The position numbers were made by a program, and so were the translations under genes. From positions 4,360,001 through 4,424,000 of the forward strand of contig NZ_CP018319.1 in the NCBI RefSeq assembly GCF_001952935.1: a stretch of DNA of 64,000 bases. The letters run 5' to 3'. Positions 52,349 through 61,294 of the stretch are shown here, piece after piece. Each line of letters opens with the position of its first letter. Position 1 is the stretch's first letter. This DNA comes from Pseudomonas frederiksbergensis (GTDB taxonomy: Bacteria; Pseudomonadota; Gammaproteobacteria; Pseudomonadales; Pseudomonadaceae). Below the pieces are notes generated by a model. The model ran no database searches. It was not told where the DNA came from and saw only the letters and a list, made by a program, of their open reading frames with translations.

Positions 52349-53539
52349 ATGGCTCACGCACCTCAAATCAGAATCCCTGCCACCTACATGCGCGGCGGCA
52401 CCAGCAAAGGCGTGTTCTTCAGCCTGAAAGACCTGCCTGAAGCGGCACAGGTTCCAGGCCCGGCGCGCGATGCCTTGTTGCTGCGCGTGATCGGCAGCCC
52501 CGACCCGTACGACAAGCAAATCGACGGCATGGGCGGCGCGACCTCCAGTACCAGCAAAACCGTGATCCTGTCGAAAAGCACCAAGGCCGATCACGACGTC
52601 GATTACCTGTTCGGTCAGGTGTCCATCGACAAGCCTTTCGTCGACTGGAGCGGCAATTGCGGCAACCTGTCGGCGGCGGTCGGTTCGTTTGCCATCAGCA
52701 ATGGTCTGGTGGACGCCAGCCGCATCCCGCACAACGGCGTTGCCGTGGTTCGCGTGTGGCAGGCCAACATCGGCAAGACCATCATCGCCCACGTGCCGAT
52801 CACCAACGGTGAAGTGCAGGAGACCGGTGATTTCGAACTCGACGGCGTGACCTTTCCAGCCGCTGAAGTGCAGGTCGAATTCATGGACCCGGCAGCGGAA
52901 GAAGAGGGCGGCGGCGGTTCGATGTTTCCTACCGGCAACCTGGTCGATGACCTCGAAGTGCCTGGCGTCGGGACCTTCAAGGCGACCATGATCAATGCCG
53001 GTATTCCGACGATTTTCGTCAATGCCGAAGACATCGGTTACACCGGCACCGAGCTGCAAGGTGCGATCAACAGCGATCCGAAAGCGTTGCTGATGTTTGA
53101 AACCATTCGGGCTTACGGCGCATTGCGCATGGGCCTGATCAAGGATCTGGACGAAGCGGCCAAGCGTCAGCACACACCCAAGGTTGCCTTTGTGGCCAAG
53201 CCTGCGGACTACGTTGCTTCGAGTGGCAAAGCGATAGCGGCGGCTGATGTCGATCTGCTGGTGCGGGCGCTGTCCATGGGCAAATTGCACCACGCGATGA
53301 TGGGCACGGCGGCTGTGGCGATTGGTACGGCGGCAGCGATTTCCGGCACGCTGGTGAACCTCGCCGCGGGCGGTATCGAACGTAATGCCGTGCGCTTTGG
53401 GCATCCGTCCGGCACCTTGCGTGTGGGCGCTGAAGCCAGCCTGGTGAACGGCGAGTGGACCGTGAACAAAGCCATCATGAGCCGCAGTGCGCGGGTGTTG
53501 ATGGAAGGTTACGTCCGCGTGCCGGGTGATTCCTTCTAA
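52349..53539 (+). CDS. prpF: 2-methyl-aconitate isomerase PrpF
   Basis: A 396-residue PrpF: isomerase that acts with AcnD so that the trans product can re-enter the cycle. Motifs at the start (YMRGGTSKGVFFSLKDLP), MGGATSSTSKTVIL, SGNCGNLSAAVG with an active-site cysteine, and ATMINAGIPTIFVNAEDIG place it in the PrpF/DAP-epimerase-like fold. AAAGGAACATC gives a Shine-Dalgarno before the ATG. The third REP pair of the cluster follows before prpD. Confidence 0.95.
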   Translation: MAHAPQIRIPATYMRGGTSKGVFFSLKDLPEAAQVPGPARDALLLRVIGSPDPYDKQIDGMGGATSSTSKTVILSKSTKADHDVDYLFGQVSIDKPFVDWSGNCGNLSAAVGSFAISNGLVDASRIPHNGVAVVRVWQANIGKTIIAHVPITNGEVQETGDFELDGVTFPAAEVQVEFMDPAAEEEGGGGSMFPTGNLVDDLEVPGVGTFKATMINAGIPTIFVNAEDIGYTGTELQGAINSDPKALLMFETIRAYGALRMGLIKDLDEAAKRQHTPKVAFVAKPADYVASSGKAIAAADVDLLVRALSMGKLHHAMMGTAAVAIGTAAAISGTLVNLAAGGIERNAVRFGHPSGTLRVGAEASLVNGEWTVNKAIMSRSARVLMEGYVRVPGDSF

Positions 53540-53556
53540 TCCCGACACCGAACCCA

Positions 53557-53647
53557 TGTGGGAGCGGGCTTGCTCGCGAAGGCGGTCTGACATTCAGGAT
53601 TGATGTCGAATGATCCACCGCTTTCGCGAGCAAGCCCGCTCCCACAC
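53557..53647. repeat. REP pair between prpF and prpD
   Basis: Inverted units TGTGGGAGCGGGCTTGCTCG and its counterpart CGAGCAAGCCCGCTCCCACA. Confidence 0.85.
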
Positions 53648-53740
53648 TAGATCGCATTCCAGAATAAGAAAGTAGTAACTGACTGAGATTTACCCTGAAC
53701 CGAGGTCCCATCAACGAACCACTTCAAGAGTGAATCGAAC

Positions 53741-55225
53741 ATGAGCACCAACGTCGACCAGAACAACCGCCCCGACTACGACACGGTCCTGCAGGACATT
53801 GCCGACTACGTCCTCAACTTCAAGATTCAGTCCGCCGAAGCCCTCGACACCGCCCGCAACTGCCTGATGGACACGTTGGGTTGCGGCCTGCTGGCCTTGC
53901 GCTTCCCTGAGTGCACCAAACACCTCGGCCCCATGGTGGAAGACACCGTTGTCCCGTTTGGCGCGCGCGTCCCCGGCACCCGTTATCGCCTCGACCCGGT
54001 CAAGGCCGCCTGGGACATCGGCTGCATCGTCCGCTGGCTCGACTACAACGACACCTGGCTCGCGGCCGAATGGGGCCATCCGTCCGATAACCTCGGCGGC
54101 ATTCTCGCGGTGGCGGACCACTTGTCGCAAAAACGCCTGGCCAATGGCGAAGCGCCGCTGACCGTTCGCGCGGTGCTCGAAGCCATGATCATGGCTCACG
54201 AAATCCAGGGCGTGATCGCGCTGGAAAACTCCTTCAATCGTGTAGGCCTGGATCACGTCATTCTGGTGAAAGTCGCCTCGACCGCGGTCACCGCCAAGCT
54301 GATGGGCGCCAATCGTGAGCAGTTGTTGTCGGCGCTGTCCCATGCGTTCGCCGACGGCCAGGCGTTGCGCACTTACCGTCATGCGCCGAATGCCGGATCG
54401 CGTAAATCCTGGGCGGCCGGCGATGCATCCAGCCGTGGCGTGCGTCTGGCAGACATCGCGATGCGTGGCGAAATGGGCATCCCCGGCGTACTCACCGCGA
54501 AACAATGGGGCTTCTACGACGTGCTGTTCAGCCACACCAACAGCGACCTGGCGCTCAAGCCTGAAGACAAACGCGCGTTTAGCTTCTCCCGGAAGTACGG
54601 CAGCTACGTGATGGAAAACGTGCTGTTCAAGATCAGCTTCCCGGCCGAGTTCCACGCGCAAACGGCCTGCGAAGCGGCTGTGACGTTGCATCCGCAAGTC
54701 AGAAATCGCCTGCACGAAATCGACAAAATCGTCATCACCACTCACGAATCGGCGATCCGCATCATCTCCAAGGTCGGCCCGCTGGCCAATGCGGCGGACC
54801 GTGACCATTGCATCCAGTACATGACAGCCGTACCGCTGGCGTTCGGCAATCTGGTGGCCGAGCAGTACGAGGACGTCTTTCACGCGGCGCATCCGATCAT
54901 CGATGTGCTGCGCGACAAGATGGTCATCGTCGAAGACCCGCGCTACACCCGCGAATACCTGGAGGCCGATAAGCGCTCCATCGCCAATGCGATACAGGTG
55001 TTTTTCAAGGACGGCACCAGCACCGAAAACGTGTTGGTGGAGTACCCGATCGGCCATCGCCGTCGCCGCACCGACGGCATCCCGCTGCTAGAGGACAAGT
55101 TCAAGGCGAACCTGGCGACGCGCTTCACCGCCCAGCGCAGCGCCGAGATCTTTGCGTTGTGCAAGGATCAGGCGAAGCTTGAAGCGACACCGGTGAATCG
55201 GTTTGTGGACCTCTTCGTAATCTAA
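53741..55225 (+). CDS. prpD: 2-methylcitrate dehydratase PrpD
   Basis: A 494-residue MmgE/PrpD-family enzyme, an iron-sulfur-independent dehydratase of 2-methylcitrate. Family segments LMDTLGCGLLAL, WLDYNDTWLAAEWGHPSDNL, and KYGSYVMENVLFKISFP are visible, and the length is standard. Having both AcnD and PrpD is normal in Pseudomonas clusters, although AcnD can carry the main flux. The 3' end overlaps the convergent DMT transporter reading frame by 101 bp. Confidence 0.94.
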   Translation: MSTNVDQNNRPDYDTVLQDIADYVLNFKIQSAEALDTARNCLMDTLGCGLLALRFPECTKHLGPMVEDTVVPFGARVPGTRYRLDPVKAAWDIGCIVRWLDYNDTWLAAEWGHPSDNLGGILAVADHLSQKRLANGEAPLTVRAVLEAMIMAHEIQGVIALENSFNRVGLDHVILVKVASTAVTAKLMGANREQLLSALSHAFADGQALRTYRHAPNAGSRKSWAAGDASSRGVRLADIAMRGEMGIPGVLTAKQWGFYDVLFSHTNSDLALKPEDKRAFSFSRKYGSYVMENVLFKISFPAEFHAQTACEAAVTLHPQVRNRLHEIDKIVITTHESAIRIISKVGPLANAADRDHCIQYMTAVPLAFGNLVAEQYEDVFHAAHPIIDVLRDKMVIVEDPRYTREYLEADKRSIANAIQVFFKDGTSTENVLVEYPIGHRRRRTDGIPLLEDKFKANLATRFTAQRSAEIFALCKDQAKLEATPVNRFVDLFVI

Positions 55226-56147
55226 GCCACTTCTCCACAGGCAATTTGGTGATCGCAAACCCTGTCAGCAAAATCGCCGAGTAGATCATCAGTTCCTGGG
55301 ACAAGGTTTGCCCTTCGTACCAGGCTCCGATGATCACCGCGAACACCGGAAAAATGATGAACACAAACGACAGAATGATCGGGCTCAGCCGCTTGAGCAG
55401 CAGGAAGTAAACGATAAACCCGCCCACCGACGCCACCAGCCCCAGGTAGAGCAGGGCGCTCCACGAACGCGCGGTGATGGCATCGAACACCGGTGCTTCG
55501 ACACTCAACCCGGCGACAAACAGCATCAGCCCGGCGATGCCGATTGGCAGCGTGTTGTAGGTAATCACGCTGATCGCCGTGCCGTGTTTTTTCGTCACCA
55601 CGTAACACAGCGCATGCATCACCGCCGCGCAGAGGATCGCCAACACCCCGAGCATTTCGGCATGGTCAAGATGCAGCCCCTGGCTGCGGATGATCATGAA
55701 CAGGCTGCTGAAGCCGATGGCGATGCCCAGCACTTGCGAGGGGTAGATTTTCTCCCGCAGAAACAGCGAGGAAAACAGCAGGATGAACACCGGCATGCAG
55801 CTGAACAGCAGCGCCGTCAGGCCGGACGAAACGTGCATCTCGCCGTAGTTGAGCAAGTAGTACGGCAGGCTGAAATACGACAGCGTGACAAAGATAAAAA
55901 ACCAGCGACTTTCCTTGGGAAACAGCAGCGGCTCACGACGTATCAGGGCGAAGCCGAGAAAGAGCGGGAAGGCAATGAGGAACCGCAGGCCGGCGGCGGT
56001 CAGCGGCGGCACGCTTTCAACGGCAATCTTGATCCCGAGCCACGTGGTGCCCCAACTCAGGCACACGATCAAAAACAACACGCTGGTGACCAAGGCGGCC
56101 AGCCAGGGTTTCGCTGTACGTGGAGGGGCGCTGAGGGCGATGGACAT
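55125..56147 (-). CDS. DMT-family (EamA) exporter
   Basis: A 340-residue inner-membrane protein with ten hydrophobic helices in two EamA repeats (VTSVLFLIVCLSWGTTWLGI at the start; FVFIIFPVFAVIIGAWYEGQ in the second repeat). DMT exporters remove amino acids or metabolites. The start at 56147 follows AAAAGGAG. The last roughly 30 residues (RGPQTDSPVSLQASPDP onward) are encoded on the strand opposite the end of prpD and look unlike a transporter tail; the natural stop may have been lost. It is divergent from the MocR gene, its likely regulator. Confidence 0.85.
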   Translation of the reverse strand: MSIALSAPPRTAKPWLAALVTSVLFLIVCLSWGTTWLGIKIAVESVPPLTAAGLRFLIAFPLFLGFALIRREPLLFPKESRWFFIFVTLSYFSLPYYLLNYGEMHVSSGLTALLFSCMPVFILLFSSLFLREKIYPSQVLGIAIGFSSLFMIIRSQGLHLDHAEMLGVLAILCAAVMHALCYVVTKKHGTAISVITYNTLPIGIAGLMLFVAGLSVEAPVFDAITARSWSALLYLGLVASVGGFIVYFLLLKRLSPIILSFVFIIFPVFAVIIGAWYEGQTLSQELMIYSAILLTGFAITKLPVEKWLRLRRGPQTDSPVSLQASPDPCTTQRSRRCAGR

Positions 56148-56239
56148 GATCGAACTCCTTTTATCGTCGGAATTGACCTCCTTCTGCAAAAGGTCTATCC
56201 CTGATTGAGCCTGTTTCAAGCACGCTATTCGGGGCTGCA

Positions 56240-57649
56240 ATGACTGTCAAAACAAGTATTGCCATGGTGTCAATCCTGCGCGACGGCCTGGCGAACGGTC
56301 GGGGTGTGAAATACAAGCGCCTCGCCGACGCCGTTGAGAAAGGCATTGCTGAAGGGGTTATAGAGTCCGGCTGCAAATTGCCGCCGCATCGCCTGTTGGC
56401 GGATAGCCTTGGTGTGACCATCGGTACCATCAGCCGCGCTTACGGTGAACTCGAACGGGTGGGATTGGTGGTCGCTCGCGTAGGAGACGGCACCTATGTG
56501 CGTCAGCGCGGAATGGAGCGACCGCGGGACGGTGGCTTTCGCAATGTCAGCAATGAGCCTCGTGCGTTTTTTGACATGAGCCGCAATCAACCGATTCCGG
56601 GGCAGGAAGCGCTTTTTCTGAGTCGGAGCCTGCAAGCGTTGTCCCTTGATGCTGAGGCGTTGCAACACATCAGCGGCTACACCGTCGACGTCGGTTTGCC
56701 ACGCTATCGTGCGGCGGGCGCGCATTGGCTCAGGCATAAAGAATTTGTCCCGAATGCCGAGCAGATCGTTTGCGTGAACGGCGGCCAGCACGGCCTGTTG
56801 TGTGCCTTGATGGGGCTGCTCAAGGCGGGCGATACGTTGGTGACGGAACACCTGACCTATCCGGGGTTGATCAGAGTCGCGCGCCAGCTCGGGATAAAAC
56901 TCATCGGCGTCGGGATCAATGATGAAGGCCTGGTGCCCGATGCCCTGGATGAGGTTTGCCGCAATCATCGTGTGTCGGCGTTGTATTGCACACCGACAAT
57001 CCAGAATCCTACGGCTGCGGTGATGTCCGTCGCACGGCGGGAGGCGATTGCAGAGGTCTGTCGGCAGCACAATCTGTTGATCTTTGAAGACGAAGCCCAC
57101 GCGGTATTGGCTCAACAGCGACCGTTACCCTTGAGCCATTTCGCCCCGGAGCGTTCGGTGCTGATCGGCAGTCTGAGCAAGGCGGTTTCGGCGGGTTTGC
57201 GGGTCGGTTACCTGCATGCGCCGCAACCGTTGATCGGACGCTTGAGCGCAGCCGTACGCGGGACGTGCTGGATGGCCAGCCCGTTGTCATTGGAGGTGGC
57301 GAGTCTGTGGATAGAAAACGGCATGGCCGAGCAGTTGCTGGGCCAGCAGATTGCCGAGATCGGTCGGCGCAAGGCGTTGGTCAGTGGTTTGCTGGAAGGT
57401 TTGCCGTACAAAACCCATCCGCATAGCCCGCACTTCTGGATCGAAGTGCCCGAGCCTTGGCGGGCCTCGCAGATTGCTGAGGAGCTCAAGGCGAATAATT
57501 ATCTGGTGGCGACGGCTGAATCGTTTGCGGTCGGGCAGGGGGCGGTGCCGCAGTTTATCAGGGCGAGTGTGTGTAATTCGACGGGGGATGATCGGTTGTT
57601 GCTGCAAGGGTTTGAAGCGTTGGCGGGGGCTCTGGCAGAGACCGTGTAA
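56240..57649 (+). CDS. MocR/PdxR-type GntR-aminotransferase regulator
   Basis: A 469-residue fusion: GntR winged HTH at residues 10-85 (LPPHRLLADSLGVTIGTISR) and a fold-type I aminotransferase domain from about 110, with GGQHGLLCALMGLLKAGDTL, YCTPTIQNPTA and SLSKAVSAGLRVGYL carrying the PLP lysine. MocR proteins use PLP as a sensor and usually control a divergent neighbour, here the DMT exporter 92 bp away. So amino-acid or vitamin B6-related export control is likely. Confidence 0.88.
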   Translation: MTVKTSIAMVSILRDGLANGRGVKYKRLADAVEKGIAEGVIESGCKLPPHRLLADSLGVTIGTISRAYGELERVGLVVARVGDGTYVRQRGMERPRDGGFRNVSNEPRAFFDMSRNQPIPGQEALFLSRSLQALSLDAEALQHISGYTVDVGLPRYRAAGAHWLRHKEFVPNAEQIVCVNGGQHGLLCALMGLLKAGDTLVTEHLTYPGLIRVARQLGIKLIGVGINDEGLVPDALDEVCRNHRVSALYCTPTIQNPTAAVMSVARREAIAEVCRQHNLLIFEDEAHAVLAQQRPLPLSHFAPERSVLIGSLSKAVSAGLRVGYLHAPQPLIGRLSAAVRGTCWMASPLSLEVASLWIENGMAEQLLGQQIAEIGRRKALVSGLLEGLPYKTHPHSPHFWIEVPEPWRASQIAEELKANNYLVATAESFAVGQGAVPQFIRASVCNSTGDDRLLLQGFEALAGALAETV

Positions 57650-57655
57650 TCGTTC

Positions 57656-57737
57656 TTCGCGAGCAAGCCCGCTCCCACATTTGACCGCGTACGTTTGCCG
57701 CGACTCGGTCAAATGTGGGAGCGGGCTTGCTCGCGAA
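57656..57737. repeat. REP pair with 32-bp perfect inverted arms
   Basis: Arms at 57656-57687 and 57706-57737 are exact complements, with an 18-bp spacer. The outer half of each arm is the REP unit TTCGCGAGCAAGCCCGCTCC. It lies between convergent mocR and ppsR and may act as a bidirectional terminator. Confidence 0.88.
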
Positions 57738-57761
57738 GGCGGCCTGACAGGCGCTAAAGAA

Positions 57762-58580
57762 CTACTTGAACCGCCGCTCCACACCTTTCTCCACCAGAAT
57801 CTTCGCCGAAATCTCTTCCACCGAAAAATGCGTGGAATTGATGTGCGGAATGTTCTCCCGACGGAACAGATTCTCCACCTCGCGCACTTCGAATTCGCAC
57901 TGGGCGTAGCTCGAATAGCGACTGTTGGGCTTGCGCTCGTTTCGGATCGCGGTGAGGCGGTCCGGGTCGATGGTCAGGCCGAACAGTTTGTGCTGGTGGG
58001 CACGCAGGGTTGCTGGCAGTTGCAGGCGTTCCATGTCGTCTTCGGTCAGCGGATAGTTGGCCGCGCGAATGCCGAATTGCATGGCCATGTACAGGCACGT
58101 CGGCGTCTTACCACAACGCGACACGCCCACTAGAATCAGGTCCGCCTTGTCGTAATAATGCGTGCGCGCACCGTCATCGTTGTCGAGGGCGAAGTTGACC
58201 GCCTCGATGCGCTCCATGTAATTGGAGTTGCTGCCGATCGAGTGGGACTTGCCGACGGTGTAGGAAGAATGCTCGGTCAATTCCTGTTCAAGAGGCGCCA
58301 GGAAGGTCGAGAAAATGTCGATCATGAAACCATTGGACGTTGCGAGGATCTCACGGATGTCCTGGTTGACAATGGTGTCGAAGATGATCGGCCGAAAGCC
58401 GTCGGTTTCGGCGGCTTTGTTGATTTGTTGTACCATGGCCCGCGCTTTATCCGCGTTGTCGATGTATGGCCGCGTGAATTTGCTGAAGGTAATGTTTTCG
58501 AACTGCGCCAGGAGGCTTTGGCCGAGGGTCTCGGCTGTGATGCCGGTGCCGTCGGAAATAAAGAAAGCAGATCGTTTCAT
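57762..58580 (-). CDS. ppsR: PEP synthase regulatory protein (bifunctional kinase/phosphorylase)
   Basis: A 272-residue PpsR (formerly DUF299). It inactivates PEP synthase by ADP-dependent phosphorylation of a threonine and reactivates it by Pi-dependent dephosphorylation. The start FFISDGTGITAETLGQSLL, the central P-loop GVSRCGKTPTCLYMA near residue 150 and RNERKPNSRYSSYAQCEFE are diagnostic. The ATG at 58580 is chosen over a GTG two codons upstream. It is divergent from its target gene ppsA, 174 bp apart. Confidence 0.95.
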   Translation of the reverse strand: MKRSAFFISDGTGITAETLGQSLLAQFENITFSKFTRPYIDNADKARAMVQQINKAAETDGFRPIIFDTIVNQDIREILATSNGFMIDIFSTFLAPLEQELTEHSSYTVGKSHSIGSNSNYMERIEAVNFALDNDDGARTHYYDKADLILVGVSRCGKTPTCLYMAMQFGIRAANYPLTEDDMERLQLPATLRAHQHKLFGLTIDPDRLTAIRNERKPNSRYSSYAQCEFEVREVENLFRRENIPHINSTHFSVEEISAKILVEKGVERRFK

Positions 58581-58754
58581 TTGCACCTTGGGCCTTAAGC
58601 TAGTGACGAATCTTGGATATGATAGGCGCGATTTGCCGGCCGCCAGTGGCCCGCATTCTCACTTATTTTCCAGGTCCAGGCCATACAGCTGGCAAACGCT
58701 CCTTAGAGCAGCCGGCTTCTGAGCTTTTCCAACACAGTTAGTGGAGAGATCACC

Positions 58755-61130
58755 TTGGTAGAGTACGTAGTTTCCCTCGATAAGCTCGGCGTCCATGATG
58801 TAGAGCACGTAGGGGGCAAGAACGCATCCCTGGGCGAGATGATCAGTAACCTTGCAGGTGCCGGTGTATCGGTGCCCGGTGGCTTCGCCACGACAGCTCA
58901 GGCTTATCGTGATTTTCTCGAGCTGAGCGGCCTGAACGATCAGATCCATGCCGCCCTCGACGCCCTGGACGTCGATGATGTCAATGCCCTGGCCAAGACC
59001 GGCGCCCAGATCCGTCAATGGATCATGGAAGCCGAATTCCCCGAAAAGCTCAACGCCGAGATCCGCACCGCGTTCGCCACGCTGTCGGCCGGCAACCCTG
59101 ACATGGCCGTAGCCGTGCGCTCTTCCGCTACCGCCGAAGACCTGCCGGACGCTTCCTTCGCCGGTCAGCAGGAAACCTTCCTGAACATCCGTGGTGTCGA
59201 AAACGTCATTCGCGCCGCCAAAGAGGTGTTCGCTTCGCTGTTCAACGATCGCGCGATCTCCTACCGCGTCCACCAGGGCTTCGACCACAAGCTGGTTGCC
59301 CTGTCGGCTGGCGTGCAGCGCATGGTCCGCTCCGAAACCGGCACCGCCGGCGTGATGTTCACCCTCGATACCGAATCGGGCTTCCGTGACGTGGTGTTCA
59401 TCACCGGCGCCTACGGCCTGGGTGAAACCGTCGTACAAGGCGCGGTGAACCCGGATGAGTTCTACGTCCACAAAGGCACGCTGGAAGCCGGTCGTCCGGC
59501 CATCCTGCGTCGCAACCTGGGCAGCAAAGCCATCAAGATGATCTACGGCGAAGTCGCCACGGCCGGTAAATCGGTCAAGACCATCGACGTCGACAAGGCC
59601 GATCGCGCACGCTTCTGCCTGACTGACGCCGAAGTCAGCGAACTGGCCAAGCAAGCGATGATCATCGAGAAGCACTACAAGTGCCCGATGGACATCGAAT
59701 GGGCCAAAGACGGCGACGACGGCAAGCTCTACATCGTTCAGGCCCGTCCTGAAACCGTGAAGAGCCGCACTTCGGCCAATGTCATGGAACGCTACCTGTT
59801 GAAAGAAACCGGCACCGTGCTGGTTGAAGGTCGCGCCATCGGCCAGCGCATCGGCGCCGGCAAGGTCCGCATCATCAAGGACGTGTCCGAGATGGACAAA
59901 GTCCAGCCCGGCGACGTACTGGTCTCCGACATGACCGACCCGGACTGGGAACCGGTCATGAAGCGCGCCAGCGCCATCGTCACCAACCGTGGCGGCCGTA
60001 CCTGCCATGCGGCGATCATCGCTCGCGAGCTGGGCATCCCGGCCGTGGTCGGTTGCGGCAACGCCACCCAGCTGTTGCAAGACGGCCAGGGCGTGACCGT
60101 TTCCTGTGCCGAAGGCGACACCGGCTACATCTTCGAAGGCGAACTGGGCTTCGACATCAAGAAAAACTCCGTGGACGCCATGCCTGATCTGCCGTTCAAG
60201 ATCATGATGAACGTCGGCAACCCGGACCGCGCCTTCGATTTCGCTCAGTTGCCGAACGCCGGTGTGGGCCTGGCCCGTCTGGAGTTCATCATCAACCGCA
60301 TGATCGGTGTTCACCCAAAAGCGCTGCTGAACTACGACGGTCTGCCGCAGGACATCAAGGACAGTGTCGACAAGCGCATCGCCGGCTACGACGATCCGGT
60401 CGGTTTCTATGTCGAGAAGCTGGTTGAAGGCATCAGCACCCTGGCCGCTGCGTTCACCCCGAAAAAGGTCATCGTGCGTCTGTCGGACTTCAAGTCCAAC
60501 GAATACGCCAACCTGATCGGCGGCAAGCTCTATGAGCCGGAAGAAGAAAACCCGATGCTGGGCTTCCGCGGCGCTTCGCGTTACATCAGCGAATCGTTCC
60601 GTGACTGCTTCGAACTCGAATGCCGTGCCCTCAAGCGCGTGCGCAACGAGATGGGCCTGACCAACGTTGAAATCATGGTGCCGTTCGTCCGTACACTGGG
60701 CGAAGCCAGCCAGGTCATCGACCTGTTGGCGGAGAACGGTCTGAAGCGCGGCGAAAACGGTCTGCGCATCATCATGATGTGCGAGCTGCCGTCCAACGCG
60801 ATCCTTGCTGAAGAGTTCCTCGAGTTCTTCGACGGCTTCTCCATCGGTTCCAACGACCTGACCCAGCTGACCCTGGGCCTGGATCGTGACTCCGGGATCA
60901 TCGCGCACCTGTTTGACGAGCGTAATCCGGCGGTCAAGAAGCTGCTGGCCAACGCGATTCAGGCCTGCAACAAGGCTGGCAAGTACATCGGTATTTGCGG
61001 TCAGGGCCCTTCGGACCACCCTGATCTGGCCAAATGGCTGATGGAACAGGGCATCGAAAGCGTTTCGCTGAACCCCGATTCCGTACTGGAAACCTGGTTC
61101 TTCCTGGCTGAAGGTCAAGCTTCGGCTTGA
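58755..61130 (+). CDS. ppsA: Phosphoenolpyruvate synthase
   Basis: A 791-residue enzyme converting pyruvate and ATP to PEP, AMP and phosphate for gluconeogenesis. The N-terminal nucleotide domain has GGKNASLGEMISNL and RSSATAEDLPDASFAGQQ, the phosphohistidine domain has GGRTCHAAIIARELGIPAVVG with the catalytic His, and the C-terminal pyruvate domain ends with GICGQGPSDHPD, the cysteine of the PEP site. The start is a TTG at 58755, with GGAG upstream; the sequence from VEYVVSLDKLG onward is the conserved family start. PpsR, encoded divergently, controls activity. A terminator follows a REP-like element. Confidence 0.95.
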   Translation: MVEYVVSLDKLGVHDVEHVGGKNASLGEMISNLAGAGVSVPGGFATTAQAYRDFLELSGLNDQIHAALDALDVDDVNALAKTGAQIRQWIMEAEFPEKLNAEIRTAFATLSAGNPDMAVAVRSSATAEDLPDASFAGQQETFLNIRGVENVIRAAKEVFASLFNDRAISYRVHQGFDHKLVALSAGVQRMVRSETGTAGVMFTLDTESGFRDVVFITGAYGLGETVVQGAVNPDEFYVHKGTLEAGRPAILRRNLGSKAIKMIYGEVATAGKSVKTIDVDKADRARFCLTDAEVSELAKQAMIIEKHYKCPMDIEWAKDGDDGKLYIVQARPETVKSRTSANVMERYLLKETGTVLVEGRAIGQRIGAGKVRIIKDVSEMDKVQPGDVLVSDMTDPDWEPVMKRASAIVTNRGGRTCHAAIIARELGIPAVVGCGNATQLLQDGQGVTVSCAEGDTGYIFEGELGFDIKKNSVDAMPDLPFKIMMNVGNPDRAFDFAQLPNAGVGLARLEFIINRMIGVHPKALLNYDGLPQDIKDSVDKRIAGYDDPVGFYVEKLVEGISTLAAAFTPKKVIVRLSDFKSNEYANLIGGKLYEPEEENPMLGFRGASRYISESFRDCFELECRALKRVRNEMGLTNVEIMVPFVRTLGEASQVIDLLAENGLKRGENGLRIIMMCELPSNAILAEEFLEFFDGFSIGSNDLTQLTLGLDRDSGIIAHLFDERNPAVKKLLANAIQACNKAGKYIGICGQGPSDHPDLAKWLMEQGIESVSLNPDSVLETWFFLAEGQASA

Positions 61131-61154
61131 TGGTGTGTGAACGGACCGCTCACT

Positions 61155-61223
61155 GTAGTAGCAAGGCTTGCCCGCGATGGCGTCTTCAAAATCGCCATCG
61201 CCAGCAAGCTGTGCTCCTACAGG
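61155..61223. repeat. REP-like inverted pair downstream of ppsA
   Basis: Diverged units GTAGTAGCAAGGCTTGCCCG and CCAGCAAGCTGTGCTCCTAC flank complementary GATGGCG / CGCCATC. Confidence 0.7.
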
Positions 61224-61249
61224 GAGTAGTCGTTTTCTGAGATTGAAGT

Positions 61250-61282
61250 AGGGCGGGCTCCTCTGGATGCCGCCCTTTTTTG
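61250..61282 (+). terminator. Rho-independent terminator of ppsA
   Basis: AGGGCGG pairs with CCGCCCT across a 13-base loop, followed by six T. Confidence 0.8.
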
Positions 61283-61294
61283 TGCAAGAGCATT

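Noticed and set aside
49724..53593. Open frame of 1289 codons antisense to acnD and prpF
   Set aside because: It spans two well-defined genes and a spacer, gives a His/Arg/Gln-rich product with no domain, and starts in a REP sequence. It is a GC-driven shadow.
48229..53647. Repeated inverted sequences as a CRISPR array
   Set aside because: The repeats are spaced by whole genes, not by uniform short spacers, and no cas gene is present. They are REP elements.
47337..55225. Assignment of the aconitase-like gene as housekeeping acnA
   Set aside because: Its position between prpC and prpF and the presence of prpF indicate acnD.
58659..61118. Open frame of 819 codons antisense to ppsA
   Set aside because: ppsA is certain on the other strand; the antisense product has no recognisable domain and biased composition.
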